DNA of 64,000 bases from Pseudomonas sp. H3(2019) (GTDB taxonomy: Bacteria > Pseudomonadota > Gammaproteobacteria > Pseudomonadales > Pseudomonadaceae). Where the stretch lies: positions 1-64,000 of the forward strand of contig NZ_VMSG01000020.1 of assembly GCF_007713465.1 (NCBI RefSeq). Reading direction: 5' to 3'. The notes under the pieces were generated by a model. It worked only from the letters and a program-made list of their open reading frames with translations. It had not been told where the DNA came from and ran no database searches. Both the position numbers and the translations under genes were made by a program. Shown here piece by piece: positions 43,570 through 51,708 of the stretch; the stretch's first letter is position 1; every line of letters begins with the position of its first letter.

Positions 43570-44693
43570 CCCCCCTCGAACGCTGGCGCCTGGTGCTGGG
43601 CAAATACGCCGATAAACCTCTGCGTGACGCCGCCGGCGGTGCCGGGCTGGAAGGCCAGGCGGCGCGCATGGACGTGGCACTGGAATACCTCTACGGCCGT
43701 GAATACCAGGGCCGGGGCCTGCGCGAAGACGCTCGCGCCGGTTCCCTCGACCCGACCCAATTGACCCTGGTGACCTGGCTGGGTGAGGTGCGCGAGCTGT
43801 TCCCGGTGGACACCGTGGAGGTGATCGAGCAGCACGCCCTGGACCGCTACGGCCTGACCGAGCTGGTCACCGACCCCCAGGCCCTGGAGCGCCTGGAACC
43901 CAATCAACAGCTGCTGCGCACCTTGCTCGCCCTGCGCGGGCACTTGCAGGGCGATGTGCTGGTGATGGTGCGGCGCATCATTCGCCAGGTGGTGGAAGAG
44001 ATTCGCAAGCGGCTGGAGCCGCAGGTGCGCCAGGTGCTGTCCGGGCGCCTCTACCGCCAGCGCCATTCCCCCATGGCCGTGGCCCGCAATTTCGATGCCC
44101 TGGGCACCCTGCGGCGCAACCTCAAGCACTACGATGTCGAACGCCAGCAGCTGGTGGTGGAGAAGCTGTTTTTTTTCCAGCGCAACAGCCGGCGCCTGCC
44201 GTGGGACATCATCCTTTGCGTGGACCAGAGCGGGAGCATGGCCGACTCGGTGATCCACAGCGCGGTGATGGCCGGGATTCTCGCCGGGCTGCCGGCGCTG
44301 CGGGTCAAGGTGGTGGTGTTCGACACCGACGTGGTCGACCTCAGCGAGCACGCAGGCGACCCGGTGGAAACCCTGATGCGCGTGCAACTGGGGGGCGGCA
44401 CCGATATCGGCAAGGCCCTGCGCTATTGCAGCCAGTTGCTGGAAAACCCCCAGCGCACGGTGCTGGTGCTGGTCAGTGATTTCTATGAAGGGGCATCGCC
44501 CAATGAGCTGCTGCGCACCGTCAAGCAACTGGCCGAGGCTCGGGTGACCCTGCTCGGGCTGGCCGCTCTCGACGAACAGGCCAACCCCGATTACGACCGG
44601 CAGATGGCCACCAGCCTTGCCGCCAGCGGCATGCAGATCGCCGCCCTGAGCCCGCAGCGCCTGGCCCACTGGCTGCTCAAGGTGATCTCATGA
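43566..44693 (+). CDS. VWA-domain protein (YehP-like), partner of the MoxR ATPase
   Basis: 375 residues; E. coli YehP has about 378. An N-terminal helical region is followed by a von Willebrand A domain with an intact MIDAS metal site: D220-x-S222-x-S224 in CVDQSGSMADS, the Thr in LGGGTDIGKAL and the Asp in VLVSDFYEG. There is no signal peptide, so it is cytoplasmic. MoxR-VWA pairs such as RavA-ViaA act as ATP-driven complex-maturation machines. ATGA overlaps join it to the genes on both sides. Confidence 0.9.
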   Translation: MTPLERWRLVLGKYADKPLRDAAGGAGLEGQAARMDVALEYLYGREYQGRGLREDARAGSLDPTQLTLVTWLGEVRELFPVDTVEVIEQHALDRYGLTELVTDPQALERLEPNQQLLRTLLALRGHLQGDVLVMVRRIIRQVVEEIRKRLEPQVRQVLSGRLYRQRHSPMAVARNFDALGTLRRNLKHYDVERQQLVVEKLFFFQRNSRRLPWDIILCVDQSGSMADSVIHSAVMAGILAGLPALRVKVVVFDTDVVDLSEHAGDPVETLMRVQLGGGTDIGKALRYCSQLLENPQRTVLVLVSDFYEGASPNELLRTVKQLAEARVTLLGLAALDEQANPDYDRQMATSLAASGMQIAALSPQRLAHWLLKVIS

Positions 44694-46756
44694 GCCTGCG
44701 CCCGGCGCTGCTGGCGCAACTGCTGAGTTTTGACGACGAAGCCTTTGTTGCCCTGGCCAATCGCGGCCTGTTGCGCCGCGCCTATAAAGATTTGGAAAGC
44801 AACCCGCCACGGCTGCTGGAGGAGGGCACGGAGCACTTGCTGCTGGAGTGCGGCCCTTATCAACTGCGCTTTGATCAGCGCGGGCCGGCCTTTGCCCAGT
44901 GCAGTTGCCCGGCCAGCGGCGTGTGCCAGCACATCCTGGCCTGCGCCCTGGGCTTGCGCGAGATTTTGCCCGAGCAGGGCCCGCCGCTGGCGCCTGGAGC
45001 CGAGCCAGAACCCGCGCCGGATCAGCGTCAGGCGCTGTTGAACAGCTTGCTCGCGCTGCCCCATGCCGAGTTGCTCAAGCATGGGGGCAAGCCGGGTTAT
45101 CGCTGGGCCTGGCAGTTCGTCATGGACCTGGATCTGGAGCAGCAGCTGCACCTGAGTGGCGAGCACAACCTGACCCTGACCCTGGGCACGCCACCCCTGA
45201 CCCTGCGCTATATGGGCGGCCCCCTGGGCGGCATGCTCGCCGACCAGCGCAGCGGCGCCCTGGAGAAGTACCAGGTAGCGGCGGTGCTGGCGCTGCGCCG
45301 CCTGCAAGGGTTGGAGCTGATCGCGCCCGACCCCCTGGGCGGCGCCAATGCCGAGTCGAGCCCGACCCTGCGGGAGGCCACGCGCAGCCGTTTGCGCCAG
45401 GGCGCGCGGCAGTTGCTGGAAGAGTCGGTGGCGGTGGGCCTGACCCATTTGTCCCAGGCCATGCAGCAGCGCTACGTGACCCTGGCGGTGTGGGCCCAGG
45501 GCGCCGATTACCCGCGCCTGGCCCTGTCGCTGCGGCGCTTGGCGGATCAGGTGCAACTGCTGCTGGAGCGGGCGGCCGGGGCCGATGGCCAGCGCCTGTT
45601 CGATGAACTGAGCCGCTGTTATGCCTTGCTCCAGGCCTTGGCCAGCGCCGCGCAACGTGGCGAAGAGCCGGCGCGCCTGCTGGGCCAGGCGCGCAGCCAG
45701 TACACGCCGTCGACGGCCCTGGAACTGTGGGGGCTGGGCGCCAATGCCTGGCGCTCGGCGTCCGGTTACCAGGGCTTGAGCCTGGTGTTCTGGAGCCCGG
45801 CGCAGCAGGGTTTTTTGTCCTGCACCGAGGCCCGGCCCGAGCGGCAACGCGGCTTCAACCCGTTGCTGCGCTACCGCAATCCGGGCCCCTGGAGCGGTCT
45901 GCTGTCGCCGGCCCATGCCAGCGGCCGGCGGCTGTCGTTGATGGGCGCCCAGGTCAATGGCGACGGGCGCCTGTCGGTGGCCGAGTCGGTACAGGCCGCA
46001 GTGCTCGAGCCATTGACCGCGGCGCAGTGGCAGCAACTGCCGGCCGCAGCGGATTGGAGCGCCTTGCTCCTGGCGCGTTCGGCCCAGCGCCGCAGCCTGC
46101 TGACCCCGGCGCGGCCGATGAACGACTGGGCGTTGTTGCAGCCGACCGCCGTGGGGACAGTGCAGTTCGACAGCACACGCCAGACCCTGGTCTGGCCGCT
46201 GCACGACCATCAGGGCGCGACCCTGTGGGTCGAATTGCGCTATTCGGCCTACACCCGGCACGCCATCGGCCGGATCGAGCAAGTGGCTGGCGAACCCTGG
46301 ATCGAGGGTTCACAACTGGTGGCGCGGGTCTATGAACACGCGGGCAGGCTGATTGCCGAGCCCTTGAGCCTGATTCGAGCCGATGCCGCCCCAGGCCAGC
46401 CGTTGCTCGATGCGCTGCATTTCGATCTGGCACCTGCCACTGCGACGCCGCTGGCGGCTGTGGATGAGACACTGGACGCGCCGGTGCAGGAGGTGTTGCT
46501 GCCGAGCTGCCACCTGCTGCCGGAGTTCGCCGGCTGGTTGTGCCAGCAGGCCGAGCGCGGGGTGGACCCGCAAGTGGCGTCGGGTGTCGACCAGGCCTTG
46601 CAGCAGCGCGGCCTGACCCTGCGCGCGGCGGGCTACAGCGCCTTTGAACGCATGGCGCCGGAGGCCGGGGTGCCGGCGCGGCTGATCATTGCCCACTACC
46701 TGTGCCTGCAATACCAGCACTTGCAGGCCGCCGGTGGCGACATTCCAGCCAGTTGA
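44690..46756 (+). CDS. SWIM zinc-finger protein (YehQ-like)
   Basis: 688 residues. Near residue 70 the SWIM zinc finger is visible: CSCPASGVCQHILAC, i.e. CxC...CxH. The rest is a large helical/beta region of unknown fold, with an NDWALLQPTAVGTVQFDS segment and a C-terminal LPSCHLLPEFAGWLCQQA block. SWIM fingers bind DNA or protein. It is the last gene of the operon, beginning in an ATGA overlap with the VWA gene and ending 7 bases before the convergent emrB gene's stop, with no terminator visible between. Confidence 0.87.
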   Translation: MSLRPALLAQLLSFDDEAFVALANRGLLRRAYKDLESNPPRLLEEGTEHLLLECGPYQLRFDQRGPAFAQCSCPASGVCQHILACALGLREILPEQGPPLAPGAEPEPAPDQRQALLNSLLALPHAELLKHGGKPGYRWAWQFVMDLDLEQQLHLSGEHNLTLTLGTPPLTLRYMGGPLGGMLADQRSGALEKYQVAAVLALRRLQGLELIAPDPLGGANAESSPTLREATRSRLRQGARQLLEESVAVGLTHLSQAMQQRYVTLAVWAQGADYPRLALSLRRLADQVQLLLERAAGADGQRLFDELSRCYALLQALASAAQRGEEPARLLGQARSQYTPSTALELWGLGANAWRSASGYQGLSLVFWSPAQQGFLSCTEARPERQRGFNPLLRYRNPGPWSGLLSPAHASGRRLSLMGAQVNGDGRLSVAESVQAAVLEPLTAAQWQQLPAAADWSALLLARSAQRRSLLTPARPMNDWALLQPTAVGTVQFDSTRQTLVWPLHDHQGATLWVELRYSAYTRHAIGRIEQVAGEPWIEGSQLVARVYEHAGRLIAEPLSLIRADAAPGQPLLDALHFDLAPATATPLAAVDETLDAPVQEVLLPSCHLLPEFAGWLCQQAERGVDPQVASGVDQALQQRGLTLRAAGYSAFERMAPEAGVPARLIIAHYLCLQYQHLQAAGGDIPAS

Positions 46757-46762
46757 AACGCC

Positions 46763-48352
46763 TCAGTGATCGGCCACGGGCGCCGTGGGCGGTGCCACCT
46801 TGCGCATCAGTGGCACCATGGCGGTGGCGACGATAAAGCACAGCATGATCATCAAAAACGCATCGCCATAGGTTTGCGTCTGCGCTTCGCGGTAGGTCAG
46901 CAGCCACAGTTGGTGCAGGCTGGCCGTCACGCCCGCGTCGCCGTTCTGACCCAGGGCGGCGAAGTTGCTGCCGACCTGTGACAGCCACTGGTTCATCGCT
47001 TCATTGCTGCTGTTCAGGTGCTCGGCCAGTCGTGTGAAGTGCAGGTTGGTGCGGTCATTGAGGATTGTTGCGCAGGCTGCGATGCCGATCGCGCCACCGA
47101 GGTTGCGCATCAGGTTGAACAACCCCGAAGCATGCTTCAACCGCGCCGGGGCCAACCCGCCCAGGGTCAGCGTCACCGCCGGTGGTACCGCCAATTGCTG
47201 GGCAATTCCGCGCAAGGCTTGCGGCAGTATCAATTCCCTGGCGCCCCAGTCATGGGTGATCGGGCTGAAGTCCCACATCGACAACGCGAACAGCCCAAGG
47301 CCGGCCATCATGATCCAGCGCAGGTCGACGCGGTTGGCCAGAAAGGCATACAGCGGAATCGCCATGATCTGGAACACCCCGGTGGAAAACACCGCCAGAC
47401 CAATGTCCAGTGCGCCATACCCGCGTACCCGACCGAGAAACAGCGGCGTCAGGTAAATGGTCGCGAACAGGCCAATCCCGGTAACGAATGAAAAGAAGCA
47501 GCCGAGGGCAAAGTTGCGGTCTTTCAGCGCCCGCAGATCAACGATCGGGTTGGCCACGTGCAAGCTCCGGCCAATGAACGCCAGGCCCGCCAATCCCGAG
47601 ATCCACGCGGTGATCAGAATCGTCTGGTCGCTGAACCAGTTCCAGCGCGGACCTTCTTCCAGGGTGTACTCCAGGCACCCGAGAAACAGCGCCATGAACA
47701 GCATGCTCAGGTAATCCGCACCCTTGAGCAGGGACAATTCCGGCTGGTCGATTTTCACCAGCATCGGTACCGCGACGGCGACGAAAACCCCCGGCACCAG
47801 GTTGATGTAGAACAGCCAGTGCCAGGACGACACGTCGGTGATCCAGCCGCCAATCACCGGCCCCAGGGTCGGCGCCAATGAGGCCACCGCACCGATGGTC
47901 GCGGCGGCGATGACCCGTTGTTTGCCGCTGAAGAAAAAGAACGCGGTGGTGAACACCAGCGGGATCATCGAGCCGCCAAGAAAACCTTGCAGGGCCCGGA
48001 AGGCGATCATGCTCTGGATGTTCCACGCCGCGCCGCAGAGCAGGCTGGCGAGGGTGAAACCGACTGCCGAAGCGCAGAACAGCCAGCGGGTGGAAAATAC
48101 CCGCGACAACCAACCGGACAGCGGAATCACGATAATTTCGGCGATCAGGTAGCTGGTCTGCACCCAGGCGGTTTCGTCGGTGCCGGCCGAAAGTCCGCCG
48201 CCGATGTCACGCAGCGAGGCCGAAACAATCTGGATATCCAGCAGCGCGATGAACATGCCGATGCACATCGTGGCGAAGGCAAACACTTTGGTCGCCGTCG
48301 CCATGTTCGCGGCATTGAATGGTTGAGCCTGGGCGGTGAGGGCGCGGCTCAT
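46763..48352 (-). CDS. emrB: DHA2-family MFS drug exporter (EmrB-like)
   Basis: 529 residues with about 14 hydrophobic segments. It has the DHA2/EmrB landmarks: FIALLDIQIVSASLRDIGGG in helix 1, the LSGWLSRVFSTRWLF motif A, and RALQGFLGGSMIPLVF in motif C. The ATG overlaps the upstream emrA-like stop (ATGA), so the two are translationally coupled. Together with the HlyD-type partner and an outer-membrane TolC-like protein encoded elsewhere, it exports drugs across both membranes. Substrate unknown. Confidence 0.9.
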   Translation of the reverse strand: MSRALTAQAQPFNAANMATATKVFAFATMCIGMFIALLDIQIVSASLRDIGGGLSAGTDETAWVQTSYLIAEIIVIPLSGWLSRVFSTRWLFCASAVGFTLASLLCGAAWNIQSMIAFRALQGFLGGSMIPLVFTTAFFFFSGKQRVIAAATIGAVASLAPTLGPVIGGWITDVSSWHWLFYINLVPGVFVAVAVPMLVKIDQPELSLLKGADYLSMLFMALFLGCLEYTLEEGPRWNWFSDQTILITAWISGLAGLAFIGRSLHVANPIVDLRALKDRNFALGCFFSFVTGIGLFATIYLTPLFLGRVRGYGALDIGLAVFSTGVFQIMAIPLYAFLANRVDLRWIMMAGLGLFALSMWDFSPITHDWGARELILPQALRGIAQQLAVPPAVTLTLGGLAPARLKHASGLFNLMRNLGGAIGIAACATILNDRTNLHFTRLAEHLNSSNEAMNQWLSQVGSNFAALGQNGDAGVTASLHQLWLLTYREAQTQTYGDAFLMIMLCFIVATAMVPLMRKVAPPTAPVADH

Positions 48353-49476
48353 GGTGCGTTGGCCTGGGTTATGGCAACGGTCGTTTCCCTGGGCGCGGTT
48401 TTGGTATCAACCGATGCGGTCACCGACAACCCCGGACGTAATTGGCCGAGTACGCCGTCGGCCGGATCCAGGAGGATGCGCACCGGCACCCGCTGGACGA
48501 TTTTGGTGAAGTTGCCGGTGGCATTTTCTGGCGGCAACACACTGAACTGCGCACCAGTGGCCGGCGCCAGGCTGTCCAGATGACCATGGAATTCGCGGCC
48601 CGAAAGCACGTCGGCGTGAATGCTCACGCGCTGCCCCGGCACCATGTGCGCCAGCTGATCTTCCTTGAAGTTGGCATCGACCCACAGTCCGCTGGCCGGT
48701 ACCACCGAGAGCAATTGCGAACCGGCCTGGGCGTAAGCGCCGACCCGCGCCCGGCGGTTGCCGATCACCCCGTCGACCGGTGCGCGCAGTTCGGTGTAGC
48801 CGAGGTTCAGCTGGGCCAGATCCCGTTCGGCGCGCGCCTGCATCAACGCAGCCTTGGCTTGTTGCTTGCGGGTAGCGATCACGTCCAGCTGCCGTTGCGT
48901 TGCGAGCAACTCGGCCTGTGCCCGGGCACTCTGCGCTTGAGCCGTCTTGAAGGTGGCATCGGCGCGTTGCGCACTTTCCACCGACACCGCATTACTGCCG
49001 ACCAGTTTTTTGTAGCGGGCATTGTCATCCCGCGAACGGGCAGTTTCCGCGCCTGCGGCGTCGATCCCGGCACGCGCCTGGCCGATCACCGCGTGTTGCA
49101 ATTGCTCGGTGGCGTCGAGGTTGGCCAGCAGGGCTTCTTCCGCTGCCACGGCCCCTTCGGCTTTGTCCAGGCTGGCGCGGTAGTCGCGTGAATCGAGGCG
49201 TACCAGCAGGTCGCCAGCCTTGACGCGCTGGTTGTCGGTTACCAGCACTTCTTCGACGTAACCGGCGACCTTCGGCCCGATGACGGTCACGTCGCCACCG
49301 ATGTAGGCGTCGTCGGTTTCTTCGATGAAGCGGCCACTGGTCCACCAGTGCGAACCGTAGAGGGCGATCAACACCAGAGCGACAACGCCCGCAGCTGTCA
49401 GCAGTAAACGTTTGAGCAAAGGAGGGCGCACAGGTTTCACAGCAAGGGAAGGATCTACGGCGTTCAGGCTGGTCAT
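48349..49476 (-). CDS. emrA: HlyD/EmrA-type membrane fusion protein
   Basis: 375 residues. There is one N-terminal membrane anchor (about residues 26-45), then a biotinyl-lipoyl-like half-motif (GGDVTVIGPKVAGYVEEVLV), a long coiled-coil hairpin (about 90-200, rich in Ala/Gln/Arg), the second lipoyl half (LRAPVDGVIGNRRARVGAYA) and a beta-barrel domain. It bridges the inner-membrane EmrB-like exporter to an outer-membrane channel. It is the first gene of the pair; a palindrome lies upstream at 49505. Confidence 0.9.
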   Translation of the reverse strand: MTSLNAVDPSLAVKPVRPPLLKRLLLTAAGVVALVLIALYGSHWWTSGRFIEETDDAYIGGDVTVIGPKVAGYVEEVLVTDNQRVKAGDLLVRLDSRDYRASLDKAEGAVAAEEALLANLDATEQLQHAVIGQARAGIDAAGAETARSRDDNARYKKLVGSNAVSVESAQRADATFKTAQAQSARAQAELLATQRQLDVIATRKQQAKAALMQARAERDLAQLNLGYTELRAPVDGVIGNRRARVGAYAQAGSQLLSVVPASGLWVDANFKEDQLAHMVPGQRVSIHADVLSGREFHGHLDSLAPATGAQFSVLPPENATGNFTKIVQRVPVRILLDPADGVLGQLRPGLSVTASVDTKTAPRETTVAITQANAP

Positions 49477-49504
49477 GGCAATACCCTATGGGATATCAGT
49501 CGTT

Positions 49505-49518
49505 ATTACGGACGTAAT
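49505..49518. promoter_or_regulatory. Candidate operator upstream of emrAB
   Basis: A perfect ATTACG-GA-CGTAAT inverted repeat sits 28 bases before the emrA start in an AT-rich stretch, at a position fitting a repressor site (TetR or MarR type). No such regulator gene adjoins; the neighbour is an AraC-type gene. Confidence 0.35.
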
Positions 49519-49578
49519 ATGACGCTAGTAATATTTTCTTGCAATTGAATTTTCCGGCCACTCGTCGGTTGCCGATGA

Positions 49579-50343
49579 CTATTTGAAATACGCGCCAGGC
49601 GTCTTGCCGGTCATGGCCTTGAAAAAGGCGATGAACACGCTGTCGCTGGCAAAGCCCAGTTCAAAAGCGCTGTAGCTGATGTTGCGGCCGGTCGCGAGCA
49701 GTTCGATGGCGCGCATCAGTCGCCACTGCTGTCGCCATTGCTGATACCCCATGCCGGTTTCCCGCTGGAAAATCCGCCCGATGGTTTTGCTGCTGGCGCC
49801 GACCATCGTCACCAGTACCTGCAATGGCGGTGGCAGTTGATCGGGGGCGTTCAGCAAGGGTGCCAGGCGTCTGTCCTGAGGCAAGGGCAGCAACATCGGC
49901 TGGTGGATGGCTTCGCGGATTTCACTCAGGCACAGCCCCAGCAAATGCATGAACTTGCCGTGACGCCAGTCGGTGTTGAAAGGGGCCATGGCAATCGGCT
50001 CCAACACCGCATGCAGCAACGGGCTGACTTCGATCACGCAGACGTGATGGGGTAATTGAGTCGAGAGTTGTGGTGTCAGGTAAATGGACCGGTAATCAAC
50101 GCTGTGTTGCATCACCGCACGATGTCTCACCCTGGGCGCAATCCACGCCGCGCGCGAGGGGGGTAGCAGGCAGAGTTGCCCGGCCAGAGTGATCCGGGTG
50201 CAGCCCTGGCGGGTGAACAGCAATTGCCCGCGCTCATGCTGGTGCAGCCCCGAGTCGTGGTCGCCCAGGTTTGCGGCAATGCCGATGACATCGGCCTCAT
50301 GAGCGTCCGGGTCGAAGGGTGTCTGTGCTTCAAGCCAGGCCAT
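49579..50343 (-). CDS. AraC-family regulator
   Basis: 254 residues. An N-terminal cupin sensor (HDSGLHQHERGQLLFTRQG, LPPSRAAWIAPRVRH) precedes an AraC double HTH (SSKTIGRIFQRETGMGYQQW and ISYSAFELGFASDSVFIAFFKAMTGKTP). This is the NimR/YeaM-like subgroup, often divergent from a transporter. It is divergent from the Bcr/CflA-type MFS gene; direct repeats in the gap are a likely binding site. Its C-terminus lies about 100 bases from the emrA start. Confidence 0.9.
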   Translation of the reverse strand: MAWLEAQTPFDPDAHEADVIGIAANLGDHDSGLHQHERGQLLFTRQGCTRITLAGQLCLLPPSRAAWIAPRVRHRAVMQHSVDYRSIYLTPQLSTQLPHHVCVIEVSPLLHAVLEPIAMAPFNTDWRHGKFMHLLGLCLSEIREAIHQPMLLPLPQDRRLAPLLNAPDQLPPPLQVLVTMVGASSKTIGRIFQRETGMGYQQWRQQWRLMRAIELLATGRNISYSAFELGFASDSVFIAFFKAMTGKTPGAYFK

Positions 50344-50347
50344 GAAG

Positions 50348-50376
50348 TTGTCCGATTTCAGTGGTTTATTGTCCGG
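50348..50376. promoter_or_regulatory. Direct repeats in the araC-MFS gap
   Basis: TTGTCCGA (50348) and TTGTCCGG (50369) are direct repeats spaced exactly 21 bases, two helical turns, immediately in front of the AraC-type gene and upstream of the MFS gene. This layout is typical for AraC-family operators. Confidence 0.5.
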
Positions 50377-50442
50377 ATCAGGATAATACGTCAGTGACGG
50401 CTTCTTAAACTCATCGCCAGTCTTTCAGGTGAGCAAGCCGTG

Positions 50443-51573
50443 ATGAATTCAAACAACCTGTTGCGCTTGGCCATTGCCTTGCTGATGTTCGGGCAGATAG
50501 CACAAACCCTCTACAGTCCGGCGCTGGCCGATATCGGTCAGGCATTCCGGGTGACGCCTGCCGCTGCCGCACAGCTTCTGTCGGTGTATTTCCTGGCGTT
50601 CGCCGCTGGCGTCGTGGTGTGGGGACGGGCCTGTGATCACATCGGTCGACGACCGTCGATGCTTGGTGGTCTGGCGTTATATGCCTTGGCCACGGTGATG
50701 GCGCTGAGTGTCAGTACCTTCAGTAGTCTGCTGGTGGCGCAAGCGCTAGCGGCCTTCGGTGCTGCAGTCGGTTCGGTGGTGACGCAAACCCTGTTGCGCG
50801 ACCGCTTCAATGGTCCGGATCTGGCCCGAGTGTTTTCGGTGGTGGGCATGGCCCTGGCCATCAGTCCGGCGTTGGGCCTGTTTGTCGGGGCGAATCTGGT
50901 CAGCGGGTTTGGTTATCGAGGCGTGTTGGTTTGTCTGCTGACGCTGGCATTGATCCTGTTCGGCTGGAGTGCCTGGAGCTTACCGGAAACCCGATCGGCC
51001 AACGTCTCGACACCCCCGTTGTTCGGGACCTTGCGGCAGATGCTGCAAGACCTGGCGATCTGGCGAGCGGCGTTGTTAGTGGCGGTGTTCAACATCGCGC
51101 TGTTCAGCTATTACAGCCTGGGGCCCTTCGAGTTTCAGCGATTGGGACTGGGCCCTGAGTTGTTCGGCTATAGCGGTGTGGTTCTAGCACTGGGATCAGG
51201 CCTGGGGGCGGGGTTGAACAAACACTTGCTCAAACGCGGCGTGAAGGGCACGCAATTGATCGTCATCGCGGCCATCGCGGCATTGCTCGGCGCGCTGGGG
51301 GTCCAGGGATTGCGCGAAAGTGTCTGGTTCATCGCGCCGATGCTGCTGGTGGTTCTGGCATTCGGGATGGCGATTCCGAACATTCTCGGCTCAGCGTTGA
51401 CCGGTTATGGCGATCGGCTGGGCACCGCCGGTGCGTTGTTTGGCTTGATGTATTACCTGCTGATCGGCGCTGGACTGATGCTCGCGGCGTGGAGCCAGGC
51501 CTTGGGTTGGACGCTGTTGATCTGTGCTGTGCTGGCGGTGTTCTTGAGCGGATGTAGGCGGCGCACGGCTTGA
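50443..51573 (+). CDS. Bcr/CflA-type MFS exporter
   Basis: 376 residues from the ATG at 50443; a GTG at 50440 is in frame. About 12 hydrophobic segments are visible, with the helix-1 LYSPALADIGQAFRVTPAAAAQ, motif A GRACDHIGRRPSML, and antiporter motif region FGAAVGSVVTQTLLRDRF that characterise the DHA1 Bcr/CflA group. It exports an unknown small molecule by proton antiport. It is divergent from the AraC-type regulator that probably controls it. Confidence 0.88.
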   Translation: MNSNNLLRLAIALLMFGQIAQTLYSPALADIGQAFRVTPAAAAQLLSVYFLAFAAGVVVWGRACDHIGRRPSMLGGLALYALATVMALSVSTFSSLLVAQALAAFGAAVGSVVTQTLLRDRFNGPDLARVFSVVGMALAISPALGLFVGANLVSGFGYRGVLVCLLTLALILFGWSAWSLPETRSANVSTPPLFGTLRQMLQDLAIWRAALLVAVFNIALFSYYSLGPFEFQRLGLGPELFGYSGVVLALGSGLGAGLNKHLLKRGVKGTQLIVIAAIAALLGALGVQGLRESVWFIAPMLLVVLAFGMAIPNILGSALTGYGDRLGTAGALFGLMYYLLIGAGLMLAAWSQALGWTLLICAVLAVFLSGCRRRTA

Positions 51574-51708
51574 TCGGCGAAAACTGTAGCGATGTTTAAT
51601 TATTAAATACTGCGTAGGCAGTGCCTTGCATTTGTGTAGTCCGGGTCTGACTATCACGCTTATTGATAGCGTGGCATTAGGCCGGTTAATCGAATGCAAG
51701 GATGTTGA

